From NCBI GenBank assembly GCA_035762175.1, contig DASTPP010000275.1, positions 1-39,290 of the forward strand: a DNA stretch of 39,290 nucleotides. Direction: 5' to 3'. The position numbers and the translations under genes were made by a program. This document shows, in pieces, positions 9,884 through 19,161 of the stretch. The stretch is from DASTPP01 sp035762175. Its GTDB lineage: Bacteria > Myxococcota_A > Polyangia > Polyangiales > Polyangiaceae. The notes under the pieces are model-generated. The model was not told the DNA's origin. It saw only the letters and a list, made by a program, of their open reading frames with translations, and did not search any database. Numbering within the stretch: position 1 is the stretch's first letter; every line of letters starts with the position of its first letter.

Positions 9884-10663
9884 ATGCAACCGCCCGGCGC
9901 CGCGCCCCCGCCCTCATCACGACGGGGCCCGCCCCCCTCGACCGCGACGCCGAAGGCGCCGACGCTGGTCTTGCACCAGTTCCCGAAGATCGAGGGCGCG
10001 TCCTCGCTCTCGCCCTTCTGCGTGAAGGTGCACTACGCGCTCGCGCTGAAGGGGCTCGCCTACGAGACGCGCGACACGTTCACCACGGGCGGCGTGAGCC
10101 CCACGGGCAAGCTGCCGGTGCTCGCGGTCGACGCCGAGCTCGTCTGCGACTCGAGCGCCATCTTCCGGCGCCTCGACCGGCTCGCGCCCGACCCGCCGCT
10201 CGAGCCGAGCGCGCCGGCGGCCCGCGCGCTCAACCACCTGCTCGAAGACTGGGCCGACGAGTGCCTTTACCCCTACGTCGTCTACTACCGCTGGGCGGTC
10301 GACGAGAACGTCGGGCGCACGACCGGCGCCCTCTTCGCCTCGGCGCCGGCGCCGCTGCGCGCCGTGGGGCCCCTCGTCGCCAAGCGGCAGCTCCGCGCGA
10401 AGGTCAAGACGTTCGGCCTGGCGAAGGCGCGCGCCGAGGTCGACGACGACTTCGACCGGCACCTCGGCGCCGTCGACGCGCTCGTCGCCGAGGCCCCCTT
10501 CGTCACGGGCGAGGCGGTGGCGGGGGCCGACCTCGCGATCGCCGCGCAGCTCGAGGCGCTGCGGGTCGGCCTGACGCCCGACGCCCAGCGCCTGGTCGAG
10601 CGGCACGAGCGGCTGCGCGCCTGGCTCGGCCGCGTGCTGCGCCTCTGCGGGGCCGGGGCGTAG
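9884..10663 (+). CDS. Glutathione S-transferase-like protein
   Basis: 259 residues from ATG 9884; TTG 9836 and ATG 9860 are in-frame alternatives, but the upstream ones fall in or next to the 25-bp repeat array. A Pro-rich N-terminus is followed by a thioredoxin-fold GST N-domain: TLVLHQFP strand, SPFC (43-46) at the position of the catalytic Ser/Cys, the cis-Pro motif GKLPVL (Pro78), and CDSSAIFRRLD. The C-terminal helical domain (about 110-255) contains AVAGADLAIAAQLEAL, the usual N-capping-box region. The closest style is the Fax/metaxin-like GST group. A glutathione-dependent transfer or peroxidase role is inferred from the family; the substrate is unknown. Confidence 0.85.
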   Translation: MQPPGAAPPPSSRRGPPPSTATPKAPTLVLHQFPKIEGASSLSPFCVKVHYALALKGLAYETRDTFTTGGVSPTGKLPVLAVDAELVCDSSAIFRRLDRLAPDPPLEPSAPAARALNHLLEDWADECLYPYVVYYRWAVDENVGRTTGALFASAPAPLRAVGPLVAKRQLRAKVKTFGLAKARAEVDDDFDRHLGAVDALVAEAPFVTGEAVAGADLAIAAQLEALRVGLTPDAQRLVERHERLRAWLGRVLRLCGAGA

Positions 10664-10745
10664 GCCCCGTCGGGCGAATGCTCCCGTCGCCCGGCGGCCG
10701 GCCCGCCGTCGCCAGCCAGGGCCCGGGGGCCGGCGGGGGGCGGCG

Positions 10746-12131
10746 GTGAGCCCGGCCCGGGCCGACGAGGCGGCCGGCGGCGGCCTCAAGCCCCCGCCCC
10801 TGAGCCGCCGCGGCCTCTACGGCCGGCTCGCGGCGCTCGGCCTGCTCGCCGCGCTCGCGCTCGGCGCCTTCGCGCTCTTCGCCCGACGCGGCCCCGCCTC
10901 GCTGCGCATCGCCACGGGCTTCGCCGGGGGCACCGCGCTGCCGGTCGGCCGGGCGCTCGCCGAGGTGCTGCGCGAAGAGCTGCCCTGGGCGCCGGCGGCG
11001 GCGCTCGAGACCGCGGGCGGCGTGCGCAACGCCGAGCTGGTCGAGGCGGGCGAGGTCGAGCTCGGCCTCGTGCCGAACAACGCGCCGGGCGGGCCCTCGC
11101 TCCGGACGCTGGCGCCGCTCTACGACGAGGTCTTGCACGTCATCGTGCGCGACGGGCTCGGCGCCGGCGACCTCGGCGCGCTGCGGGGCCGGCGCGTCAA
11201 CATCGGGCAGGCGGGCAGCGCCACCGAGCGGCTCGCGAAGGCGCTCTTTTCGCACTTTCGCGTCGACGAGCGCGCGCTCGCGCTCTCGTACCTGACGCAC
11301 GACGAGGGCGCCGACGCCTTCGCCCGGGGCGAGCTCGACGCCGTGCTGATGCTCACCGGGCTCGGCGCCCCGGCCGCCGCGCGCCTGCTCGCGCGCCCAG
11401 ACGCGCGCCTGCTCTCGTTCGGCGACCCGCTCGACCCGGGCTCGGCCATCGCCGGCGTGCGCGTCGGCGTGCCCTACCTGACGCCCGTCTCGGTGCCGGC
11501 GCAGACCTACGGCCCGCAGCCGCGCGAGCCCGTCGGCACGCTCGGCGTGCACCTGCTGCTCGTCGCGCGCGCGAGCCTGCCCGACGAGGTCGCCTTCCGC
11601 GTGACCAAGGCCGTGTTCGAGCACAAGGCGCGCCTCGCCGAGCGCGAGCCGAGCCTGGTCGGGCTGCGCGAGAGCTTCGACCGGGCGGGGCTGCGCTTCG
11701 CCCCGCACCCGGGCGCCTCGCAGTACTACCGGCGCGACGAGCCGCCCTTCATCTTGGCGTGGGCCGACACCATCAGCCTCGCCATCACGCTCGCGCTGCT
11801 CGGCTGGTCGGCGCTCGCCGCCGTGCGCGCGCAACGGACGCGGGCGCGCAAGCACCGGGTCGACGTCTACTACGCCGACGTGCAACGCGCGAGCGAGTCG
11901 ATCGAGCGCGCCCGGGGCGAGGACGAGCTCGGCGCGCTGCGCCGGCAGCTGCACGCCATCCGGCGGCGGGCCTTCGCCGATCTGATGGCCGAGCGGCTCG
12001 ACGCCAACGAGTCGTTCACCATCTTCCAAGACTACCTCCGGTCCGAGCTGCTCGAGGTCGAGGCGGCGCTGCGCAAGGTGCGCGCCGCGCGGCGGCGCAA
12101 GGCCCGCGAGGGCGCGGCCGGCCCCGGCTGA
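10746..12131 (+). CDS. Membrane-anchored TAXI-family (TRAP-type) solute-binding protein
   Basis: 461 residues starting with GTG 10746. One N-terminal helix (about 25-46) is followed by a periplasmic-binding fold: LRIATGFAGGTALPVGRALAEVL, ELGLVPNN, GRRVNIGQAGSATERLA and a Cys-free ligand lobe, typical of the TAXI/NMT1-like family that feeds TRAP transporters. A second helix (about 340-361) and a basic, coiled-coil C-terminus (365-455, cytoplasmic by inference) extend beyond the usual family length of about 320. No TRAP permease genes are nearby, so this is an orphan. By inference the two-TM architecture turns the binding protein into a sensor or tethered receptor rather than a soluble transport subunit. 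Confidence 0.88.
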   Translation: MSPARADEAAGGGLKPPPLSRRGLYGRLAALGLLAALALGAFALFARRGPASLRIATGFAGGTALPVGRALAEVLREELPWAPAAALETAGGVRNAELVEAGEVELGLVPNNAPGGPSLRTLAPLYDEVLHVIVRDGLGAGDLGALRGRRVNIGQAGSATERLAKALFSHFRVDERALALSYLTHDEGADAFARGELDAVLMLTGLGAPAAARLLARPDARLLSFGDPLDPGSAIAGVRVGVPYLTPVSVPAQTYGPQPREPVGTLGVHLLLVARASLPDEVAFRVTKAVFEHKARLAEREPSLVGLRESFDRAGLRFAPHPGASQYYRRDEPPFILAWADTISLAITLALLGWSALAAVRAQRTRARKHRVDVYYADVQRASESIERARGEDELGALRRQLHAIRRRAFADLMAERLDANESFTIFQDYLRSELLEVEAALRKVRAARRRKAREGAAGPG

Positions 12132-12189
12132 GGGGCGACGGCCGGGCGGCGCGGGCGCGCGCCTCGGGGCCGCCGGCCGCCGGGCGGGC

Positions 12190-12276
12190 GCGGGCGGCGC
12201 GCGCCGGCGCGCGACCGCGGGCGGCGGCGCGCGCCGGCAGGCGGCCGCGGGCGGCGGCGCGCGCCGGCGGGCGGCC
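12190..12276. repeat. GC-only tandem repeats of 27-30 bp
   Basis: A 27-bp unit at 12190-12216 is followed by two 30-bp units (12217-12246 and 12247-12276) that differ from each other at one base. The tract is almost pure G/C and separates the TAXI gene from the channel gene. It is probably slippage-prone. Confidence 0.8.
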
Positions 12277-12287
12277 GCGCGCCGGGC

Positions 12288-12317
12288 TTGTCGGCGGGCG
12301 ACCGCCGGCGCAATACT
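12288..12317 (+). promoter_or_regulatory. Sigma-70-like promoter, predicted leaderless transcript
   Basis: TTGTCG (12288-12293) and AATACT (12312-12317) are separated by 18 bp. The predicted transcription start falls at or within a few bases of ATG 12326, so the channel mRNA would be leaderless, in keeping with the lack of a ribosome binding site. Confidence 0.4.
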
Positions 12318-12325
12318 CGGCGCCC

Positions 12326-13246
12326 ATGGCGAAAGGCGGCGGGCCCCGCGGGCTTCCGCGGCAGCGCGCGCCGGGCGCGTCCTACGCGATCCGGGTCCGT
12401 AACGCGCGCCCCGCCGGGCTGCGCGACGTCTACTACGCGTTCCTGCGCGTGCGCTGGTCGATCGCGGTCGCGGCGCTCGCCGCCGCCTACCTCGCGCTCA
12501 ACGCCGCCTTCGCCCTCGCTTTCCTCGCCGTCGGCGGCGTCGCGCACGCGCGCGCCGGCTCCTTCGCCGACGCCTTCTTCTTCAGCGTGCAGACCATGGG
12601 CACCATCGGCTACGGCGCGATGTACCCCGAGACCCCCGCCGCCAACGCCCTCGTGGTCGTCGAGTCGGTCGCCGGGCTCGTCGCGACCGCGCTCGCCACC
12701 GGGCTCGTCTTCGCCAAGTTCTCGCGCACCACGAGCCGCGTCGTCTTCTCGACCCGCGCCGCGATCGCGCCCGTCGAGGGCGTGCCGACGCTCGCCTTCC
12801 GCGTCGGCAACGAGCGCGGCAACCAGATCTGCGAGACGCGCGTCCACGTCACCCTCGTGCGCACCCGCCGCATCGAGGGCGGGCAGACCTTCTACCGCAT
12901 GGTCGACCTCGCCCTCGCGCGCGACCGCTCGCCCGGCCTCCAACGCTCGTGGACGGTGCTGCACCCCATCACCGAGTCGAGCCCCCTGCACGGCGAGACG
13001 CCCGAGTCGCTCGCCGCCTGCGACGCCGAGCTCTGGGTCTCGCTCGCCGGCACCGACGACACGACCCTGCAGCCGGTGCACGCGCAGTACACCTACGAGA
13101 GCGCGTCGGTCGTCTGGGGCGCGCGCCTCGCCGACATCATGCAAGAGACGCCCGACGGCGACCTCGTGCTCGACGTCGGGCGCTTCGACGAGCTCGTGCC
13201 CAGCGAGCCCACCCGGGCCTTCCCCTACCCGAAGCCCGCGCCCTGA
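12326..13246 (+). CDS. Inward-rectifier-type potassium channel (KirBac family)
   Basis: 306 residues from ATG 12326; the frame is open upstream but only as a shadow of the TAXI gene. Layout matches KirBac channels: amphipathic slide helix (LRDVYYAFLRVRW, 32-44), outer helix (45-70), pore helix and selectivity filter TMGTIGYG (90-97), inner helix (106-131) ending in KFSRTTSRVVFS, then the cytoplasmic immunoglobulin-like gating domain (about 150-290) with FRVGNERGNQI, WTVLHPITESSPL and VWGARLADIM, all hallmark Kir sequences. The GYG filter predicts K+ selectivity. Transcribed alone. Confidence 0.95.
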   Translation: MAKGGGPRGLPRQRAPGASYAIRVRNARPAGLRDVYYAFLRVRWSIAVAALAAAYLALNAAFALAFLAVGGVAHARAGSFADAFFFSVQTMGTIGYGAMYPETPAANALVVVESVAGLVATALATGLVFAKFSRTTSRVVFSTRAAIAPVEGVPTLAFRVGNERGNQICETRVHVTLVRTRRIEGGQTFYRMVDLALARDRSPGLQRSWTVLHPITESSPLHGETPESLAACDAELWVSLAGTDDTTLQPVHAQYTYESASVVWGARLADIMQETPDGDLVLDVGRFDELVPSEPTRAFPYPKPAP

Positions 13247-13427
13247 GGCGTCCGCACACGGGCGCGGCACTTCGCCACGCGCCGCGCCGGGCGCCGAGGT
13301 CGGGCCCGAGCCCGCCGGCCGCGGGCGCGCGACGGGCGGCGGCCGAGCCCGACGGCTCCGCTCGAGCGGCCGCCAGAGCGCGGGCCCGCGGGCGCCCCGA
13401 GCGCGGCCCCCAGCTCAGCCCCGCGGC

Positions 13428-13444
13428 TTGGTACGCGCCTTGCG
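13428..13444 (+). promoter_or_regulatory. Candidate sigma-54 promoter for the GlsB-like gene
   Basis: TTGGTACGCGCCTTGCG keeps GG (13430-13431) and GC (13442-13443) exactly 12 bp apart, as at -24/-12, against the remembered consensus TTGGCACG-N4-TTGCW, with one mismatch in each half. Predicted start is near 13455, about 75 bp before ATG 13532. Confidence 0.45.
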
Positions 13445-13531
13445 ATGACGCCTTGACAACAACGCGGCCCGCGGGCCCGCCGCCATCGATCTTCGCCCCC
13501 GCCCGGGGGCCCACCACAAGGACGGTATCCC

Positions 13532-13861
13532 ATGTCCATGAGCGCCCTCGAGTTCATCCTCTTGCTCGTCATCGCCGGCGTTTGCGGCGCCGTCGGCCAG
13601 GCCATCGCGGGCTACTCGCGCGGCGGCCTGCTCGCGGCGGTCGGCGTCGGCTTCATCGGCGCCCTGCTCGGCACCTGGGTCGCGCGCCTGCTCGACCTGC
13701 CCGAGATCTTCGCCGTCCGGCTCGGCAACACGGCCTTCCCCATCATCTGGTCGATCGCGGGCTCGACCCTCTTCGTCGCCCTCATCTCGCTCCTCGCCCG
13801 CGGCCGCTCGCGCGCCCCGAACAGCTCGCGCTGGTTCGGCCCGCGCGGCTACCGGTACTAG
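13532..13861 (+). CDS. GlsB/YeaQ/YmgE-like small membrane protein
   Basis: 109 residues; ATG 13532 follows AAGGA at about 13517. Three hydrophobic segments (about 4-27, 31-50 and 68-88) with Gly-rich faces (GVCGAVGQAIAGYSRGG, GVGFIGALLGTWVARLL) match the transglycosylase-associated/GlsB family of stress-induced inner-membrane proteins, though the family is usually about 80 residues and this one has an extra basic tail ending GPRGYRY. The role in stress is family knowledge, not shown here. A sigma-54-like site lies upstream. Confidence 0.75.
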   Translation: MSMSALEFILLLVIAGVCGAVGQAIAGYSRGGLLAAVGVGFIGALLGTWVARLLDLPEIFAVRLGNTAFPIIWSIAGSTLFVALISLLARGRSRAPNSSRWFGPRGYRY

Positions 13862-13868
13862 CCGGCGG

Positions 13869-15926
13869 TCACTGCACGACGAAGGTGCGCGTGACGCCCT
13901 GGTAGGGCGTGATCTGCCCCCCGATCGCCTTCCAGTCGCCGTCGTGGCGAAGGCGGTACGTGCCGGGGGCCGTGCCGGGGGGTATCGCCCAGGTGACCGT
14001 CACGCGCGAGCAGGCGAACGTCGGGAAGCAATTGTCGCGCTGCCAGCGGTAGGTCGTCTCCCAGTCCCAGTCGTGGGCGACCGCCTTCCAACCCGATGCG
14101 GTCGAGCGCTCGACGCGCAAGAAGCTGTCTTGACTGCGCAGGTTGTTCTTGGGGTGCGCGCCCCAGAAGCTCGCGCTCACGGTCTGGCCGGCCTGGTAGG
14201 CCGCGGCCGGCTGGGCAATGACCGAGCCGAACGACTTGCCGAGGGGCGTCGCGTCGAACACGACGCCGGTCTGAATGGTGTGCTGCTGGCCGCGCAGGTC
14301 GGGCGGGGCGACGGGCGAGGCGAGGGGGGCGCCGTCGCGCAGGGCGCGGGCGACGCGGGCGAACTCTTGGCGCAGGGCGGCGAGGGTGTGGGGGCCGAAG
14401 TGGGTCGAGGCGCCCTCGTAGTGCTGCGCGGCGTACTCTTCGCGCGTCGCCACGTAGCCGGCGTACGAGTTGGCGAGCCCGGCGATGACCACGCGGTCGA
14501 CGCCGGCCGGGGCGAGCTCGTCGAGCACCGTCTGGCGCAGGCGCCGCCCGGCCACGGTCGTCATCTCGAAGGGCACGCCGACCAGCGCGAGCTTGCCCAG
14601 GCGAAGGATCTGCAGCGGCAACACGTTCGGCGTCCAGGGCGGGGCGAAGGCGCCGGTCTCGAGCACGACGGGCTTCTCGCCCTGGCAGGGCACCGAGAGC
14701 CCCTCGCAGACGAGCGCGTCGCCGAGGTCGAAGGCGTCGCCGACGTCCTCGCAGCTGAAGCCCTCGCGGCCGAAGCCCGGGCCGTCCTCGGCGCCGGCGA
14801 GCATCGAGACGCCGATCGAGGCGCGGCACGTCGCCTGCGGGCCCTCGCCGGTGTCGGCGGGGTCGAGCGCCACCTCGTCGAGCTTGACGTAGGCGAAGCG
14901 GTAGTCGACGCCGCCGCCGAGCGGCTGGGTCGCCGCGTCGTAGAGCGCCCGGGCCGCGTCGTACTGGCGCTTGCCCGAGGCGGCCGTGCTCTCGAAGTCG
15001 TTCGCGCCCTCGCCCTGCGTGCCGCCGAAGATGTTCGGGCTGACGTCGCCCTCGTTCGACTGGGCGAAGGCGGCGACGAAGGCCGGCCCCGGCGCGAGGT
15101 AATCGGTGCCCTTCGACCGCTCGAACAGGTACGAGGCGTAGCCCTTGTTGTCGCCGCTGATGAGCTGGTTGTCGTTGCCCATCGAGGTCGGGTGCACCGC
15201 GAACCAGTTGACGGTGCCGAGCGCCCGCCCGTCGAGCGCGTCGAAGCGCAGAAGGGTCATCGCCTGGTCGGTCTCGGGCGCGCCCCCGATCTCGGCCGCG
15301 GGGTTGCGCAAGTAGGCCGCGCGCGAGCGGTTGACGGCGGCGCCCGCGAGCTGGCCCTCGGCCCGCCGCGCCCGCCCCGGCACGGCCGCCTCGTGCGCCC
15401 GCACGACCGACTGGAAGATGCCCTCGACGACGGCGTCGTAGTTCTGCTTGTCGAAGCCCAAGACCGTGAGGTTGTAGAGCGCGTAGTCGATGTACCCGCC
15501 GGGCCCCGCGTGGGTGTGCGTCGCGCTCAGCATCACGTTCTCGTGGCCGTAGAGCGAGCCGTAGCGGGCCTGCAGCTTCTCGACCACGCCCTGCTTGACC
15601 GCCTGCGAGATCGACATGAGGTCGGCGCTGACGAAGACCGCCCGCTTGCCCGTGCACGCGCTGCCCACCACGAAGGCGCGCGAGCGCAGGCGCTGGTGCA
15701 CGCCCGCCGTCTTCTGCTCGAGCATCGCGTAGCCCATCATGCCGAGCTCGGCCGCCGGGCCCGTGATGTCGTAGACGCCCGCGCCGAGCGTGAACGTCTC
15801 GTCTTGCCCGCAGGCCGCGAGCCCGTCGAGCCGCGCGGCGCCGTCGCCGTCGGCGGCCGGGGCGTCGGCGCAAGTGGCGGCGGCGAGCGCGAGGGCGAAG
15901 AGCGGAACGAGGGCGCGTACGTTCAT
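13869..15926 (-). CDS. Secreted neutral ceramidase
   Basis: 685 residues from ATG at 15926; the frame stays open further upstream without protein-like sequence. An N-terminal signal segment (residues 1-18, then C19, possibly but not canonically a lipobox) directs export. The neutral/alkaline ceramidase signature is clear: SATHTHAGPGGY (His137/His139, zinc ligand region), WFAVHPTSMG (His245), LISGDNKGYASY with the nucleophile Ser257, and QSNEGDVSPN. Later parts (ANSYAGYVATREEYAAQHYEG and ASTHFGPHT) match the domain supplying further zinc ligands, and the last about 150 residues form the usual C-terminal Ig-like domain. The enzyme hydrolyses N-acyl-sphingosine to sphingosine and fatty acid. It could act on the bacterium's own sphingolipids, known in Sorangiineae, or on prey/eukaryotic lipids. 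Divergent from an AraC regulator. Confidence 0.93.
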   Translation of the reverse strand: MNVRALVPLFALALAAATCADAPAADGDGAARLDGLAACGQDETFTLGAGVYDITGPAAELGMMGYAMLEQKTAGVHQRLRSRAFVVGSACTGKRAVFVSADLMSISQAVKQGVVEKLQARYGSLYGHENVMLSATHTHAGPGGYIDYALYNLTVLGFDKQNYDAVVEGIFQSVVRAHEAAVPGRARRAEGQLAGAAVNRSRAAYLRNPAAEIGGAPETDQAMTLLRFDALDGRALGTVNWFAVHPTSMGNDNQLISGDNKGYASYLFERSKGTDYLAPGPAFVAAFAQSNEGDVSPNIFGGTQGEGANDFESTAASGKRQYDAARALYDAATQPLGGGVDYRFAYVKLDEVALDPADTGEGPQATCRASIGVSMLAGAEDGPGFGREGFSCEDVGDAFDLGDALVCEGLSVPCQGEKPVVLETGAFAPPWTPNVLPLQILRLGKLALVGVPFEMTTVAGRRLRQTVLDELAPAGVDRVVIAGLANSYAGYVATREEYAAQHYEGASTHFGPHTLAALRQEFARVARALRDGAPLASPVAPPDLRGQQHTIQTGVVFDATPLGKSFGSVIAQPAAAYQAGQTVSASFWGAHPKNNLRSQDSFLRVERSTASGWKAVAHDWDWETTYRWQRDNCFPTFACSRVTVTWAIPPGTAPGTYRLRHDGDWKAIGGQITPYQGVTRTFVVQ

Positions 15927-16030
15927 GGCGGTGCCTGCTCGGTGCGTGGGGCGCGGCGCGGCGCCGGGCCGCGACCGCCGGTAAAGTGGAAGCAAACTAT
16001 GTCCGCGCCGGGGCTCTCCGTTGGCCGGCG

Positions 16031-16058
16031 GCGACAAAAATCTGGCACTTTGCGACAA
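16031..16058. promoter_or_regulatory. Direct repeat GCGACAA x2, 21 bp apart: candidate AraC-type operator
   Basis: GCGACAA occurs at 16031-16037 and again at 16052-16058, the spacing of two helical turns that AraC-family regulators typically read. The site lies in the 263-bp gap between the ceramidase start (15926) and the regulator start (16190). TAAAGTG boxes also occur at 15982-15988 and 16175-16181, and the inverted core CACTTT at 16046-16051. Confidence 0.45.
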
Positions 16059-16189
16059 CCTGCGGGCGCCGCCGCGCCGCGTCAGGCGCCGGGGCGTAGT
16101 GAGCATTCAAGATTGCGCCCGACACGCGCGCACACCAACCGACGATGCGGGGCGCGGCCCGGGGCCATCTGCGTTAAAGTGCTCGCGCG

Positions 16190-17218
16190 GTGACGAAGGG
16201 CACGTTCGACGGCGACACCATCTCGGCGATGCTCTTCCGCTTCGTGCTCGACGCCGCGTCCGGGGCGGGGCTCGACCGCGACGAGCTGCTCGCGCTGACG
16301 GGGGTGCGCGCCGAAGATCTCGAAGGGCAAGACGCGCGCGTGCCCCGCGCCTCGCAGCACAAGCTCTGGGACGAGCTCTCGCGCCGCACCGGCGACGAGT
16401 GCGTGGGCCTGCGCCTGGCCGACGGCGCGCGGCGGCCGGGCGTGTTCGGCGTGCTCGACTACCTCGTGCGCTCGAGCTCGGACCTCGGCGAGGCGCTCGA
16501 CCAGCTCGCGCGCTTCCTGCCCCTGCTCTTCGTCGGCGACACCGTCATCGACGAGCGGACCGAGCGCGAGGTGCTCTTCGGCTACCGCCGCGGCGCCTAC
16601 CGCTTCACGCCCTCGCGCCACGCGGCCGAGTGCAACGTCGCGGCCCTCCTCTACGTGGGCCGGCAGCTCGTCGGCACCGACTGGTCGCCCCTCGAGGTGC
16701 TCTTCGAGCACGCCGCCCCGCCCGACCTGCGCGAGCACCGGCGCGTCTTCCGCGCGCCCTTGCGCTTCGGCGCCCCGGTCAACGGCATGCGCTTCGAGCG
16801 CGCGCTGCTCGACCGGCCCGCCGTGCGCCCCGACCCGGGCCTCTCGGCCGTGCTCGGCCACCTCGCCGAGCGCATGCTGCTCGAGATCGCCCACGAGCCC
16901 CCGATCACCGGCCAGGTGCGGCGCTTTCTGCTCGAGGCCTACCGCGCCGGCGCCGAGCCCTCGCTCGAGGCCGCCGCCCGCGCCCTGCGCATGACCCCCC
17001 GCTCGCTGCAGCGCAAGCTGGCCGCCGAGGGCGGCTCGCACCGCGATCTGCTCGACCAGGTGCGAAGGGCCCTCGCCCTCGCCTACCTGCGCGACGACGG
17101 CCGCAGCGTCACCGAGGTGGCCGAGCTCCTGGGCTTCTCCGACCCGAGCACCTTTCACCGCGCCTTCCGTCGCTGGACGGGCCACGCCCCCCACGAATAT
17201 CGCGACAAGCGCACCTGA
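16190..17218 (+). CDS. AraC-family transcriptional regulator
   Basis: 342 residues from GTG 16190. The N-terminal about 210 residues form the ligand-binding region typical of the OruR/ArgR-like (Arabinose_bd) group: LLALTGVRAEDLEG, KLWDELSRRTGDECVGLRLADG, and a central half on which co-activator binding is presumed. The C-terminus has the two helix-turn-helix units of AraC: SLEAAARALRMTPRSLQRKLAAEG (about 256-279) and SVTEVAELLGFSDPSTFHRAFRRWTG (about 304-329), followed by APHEYR. It is divergent from the ceramidase, so it probably controls that gene and perhaps itself, in response to a lipid or amine; this is inference. A TAAAGT element 10 bp before the GTG suggests a nearly leaderless transcript. 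Confidence 0.93.
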   Translation: MTKGTFDGDTISAMLFRFVLDAASGAGLDRDELLALTGVRAEDLEGQDARVPRASQHKLWDELSRRTGDECVGLRLADGARRPGVFGVLDYLVRSSSDLGEALDQLARFLPLLFVGDTVIDERTEREVLFGYRRGAYRFTPSRHAAECNVAALLYVGRQLVGTDWSPLEVLFEHAAPPDLREHRRVFRAPLRFGAPVNGMRFERALLDRPAVRPDPGLSAVLGHLAERMLLEIAHEPPITGQVRRFLLEAYRAGAEPSLEAAARALRMTPRSLQRKLAAEGGSHRDLLDQVRRALALAYLRDDGRSVTEVAELLGFSDPSTFHRAFRRWTGHAPHEYRDKRT

Positions 17219-17254
17219 CGGCGCGAGGCGTCACTTCGCGAGCCACCGGCGATC

Positions 17255-17271
17255 TTAGCCCGCACCTTGCA
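17255..17271 (+). promoter_or_regulatory. Weak sigma-54-like motif before the PAP2 gene
   Basis: TTAGCCCGCACCTTGCA has the -12 half intact (TTGCA) and correct 12-bp spacing but AG instead of the key GG in the -24 half. It is 55 bp upstream of ATG 17327. The GG change makes this doubtful on its own. Confidence 0.25.
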
Positions 17272-17326
17272 TGGGCGTTGCCTTGATGGCCCCAGCCCGA
17301 GCCCAGCAATTGTGCGGGGTGGCGTG

Positions 17327-18226
17327 ATGCCCGCCGTGGTCTCCCCCTTTGCCCTCTTCGGCATCGCGGTCGTGGCGACCTGGGCGCTCGTTCGCAAGCC
17401 CCTGCCCGCGCTCGGGCGCCTCGGCCACCGGGCGACGCGGCGCGCGGCGGCGATCGCGCTGCGGGGCGGGCCCTTCCGGCGCTGGGTCGAGGCGAGCCAG
17501 CCGCTCTACGGCCGCTACAAGCCCTACGCGTCCGTCGCGCTCTTCGCGCTCGCGGGGCTCGGGGCGGCGCTCCTGGCGGGCGTCGCGTTCTTGCACATCG
17601 CCGAGGCGCTCCAGGGCCAGAGCGCGCTGCTCGACTCGCTCGACCGGGGGCTCGCCCGCCGCGCCCGCGGCGCGCGCGACGACGCGACGACGCGCTTCTT
17701 TCTGACCGCCGCCTGGCTCGGCAACGGCTGGACGATGGCCGCCCTCGTCGCCGCCGTCGCCGCCCTGCTGCTCGCCCGCGGGCGCTACCGCTGGGCGGCC
17801 TACCTCGTGCTCACCTCGTCGCTCGGCGGCCTGCTCAACGGCGCCCTCAAGCACCACTACCGCCGCGCCCGGCCCGACGTCTCCGAGGCCGTGTACCTGG
17901 CGCACGGCTACTCGTTCCCGAGCGGGCACGCGATGGGCTCGGTCGTGGTCTTCGGCGCGCTCGCGTACCTGGCGCTGCGGCACTTTCGCAACCCCGAGCT
18001 GCGCGCCCTCGCCGTCGCGCTCGCCCTCTGCCTGGCGGGGGCCGTCAGCGCCTCGCGCGTCTACCTCGGCGTGCACTGGCTCTCGGACATCGGCGCGGGC
18101 GCGGTGGCCGGGGCGCTCTGGGTCGTGACGACGACCTCCTCGTACGAGGGCGTGCGGCGCCTCTACGCCCTACGGCGCTCGCTCGCCGCGGCGGCGCGGG
18201 CCGAGAACTCGCCGGCCGAGGCCTGA
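17327..18226 (+). CDS. PAP2-family membrane phosphatase
   Basis: 299 residues from ATG 17327; an in-frame ATG at 17267 precedes it but would place the start inside the promoter-like motif region. The protein has several membrane helices. The three phosphatase motifs are intact: KHHYRRARP (motif 1), SFPSGHAMGS (motif 2) and SRVYLGVHWLSDIGAG (motif 3 with catalytic His and Asp). The family removes phosphate from phosphatidic acid, undecaprenyl or phosphatidylglycerol phosphates; which of these is not shown. An N-terminal extension of about 70 residues, including a first helix and a basic stretch, is longer than in minimal PAP2 enzymes. Follows the AraC gene by 108 bp on the same strand. Confidence 0.92.
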   Translation: MPAVVSPFALFGIAVVATWALVRKPLPALGRLGHRATRRAAAIALRGGPFRRWVEASQPLYGRYKPYASVALFALAGLGAALLAGVAFLHIAEALQGQSALLDSLDRGLARRARGARDDATTRFFLTAAWLGNGWTMAALVAAVAALLLARGRYRWAAYLVLTSSLGGLLNGALKHHYRRARPDVSEAVYLAHGYSFPSGHAMGSVVVFGALAYLALRHFRNPELRALAVALALCLAGAVSASRVYLGVHWLSDIGAGAVAGALWVVTTTSSYEGVRRLYALRRSLAAAARAENSPAEA

Positions 18227-18320
18227 GCGCCGGCCCGGGCTCATCCGCACCCGCGCCCGCCGGCGCGCCGACGCCTCCCGCTGAGCTCGGCGCGCGGCGC
18301 CCCCGCGCGGCCGCGCGCCG

Positions 18321-18336
18321 TAGCACGCCGCTTGCA
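18321..18336 (+). promoter_or_regulatory. Sigma-54-like motif before the acidic-tail protein gene
   Basis: TAGCACGCCGCTTGCA matches TGGCACG-N4-TTGCA at every consensus base except A for the first G of GG. Predicted start is near 18347, about 32 bp before ATG 18379. The altered GG is the weak point. Confidence 0.35.
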
Positions 18337-18378
18337 ACGCCCCCCGCCGTGCAGGGCCCCGCCCTGCCGGAGGTCCCC

Positions 18379-19083
<705 letters not shown>

Positions 19084-19161
19084 CGCCCGCCGCCGCGCCC
19101 TCGGCCCGTGGCGCATTGCCCCGCCCCGGGCGACGCGCCCCGCGCGCCCGCCCACGGGCCC

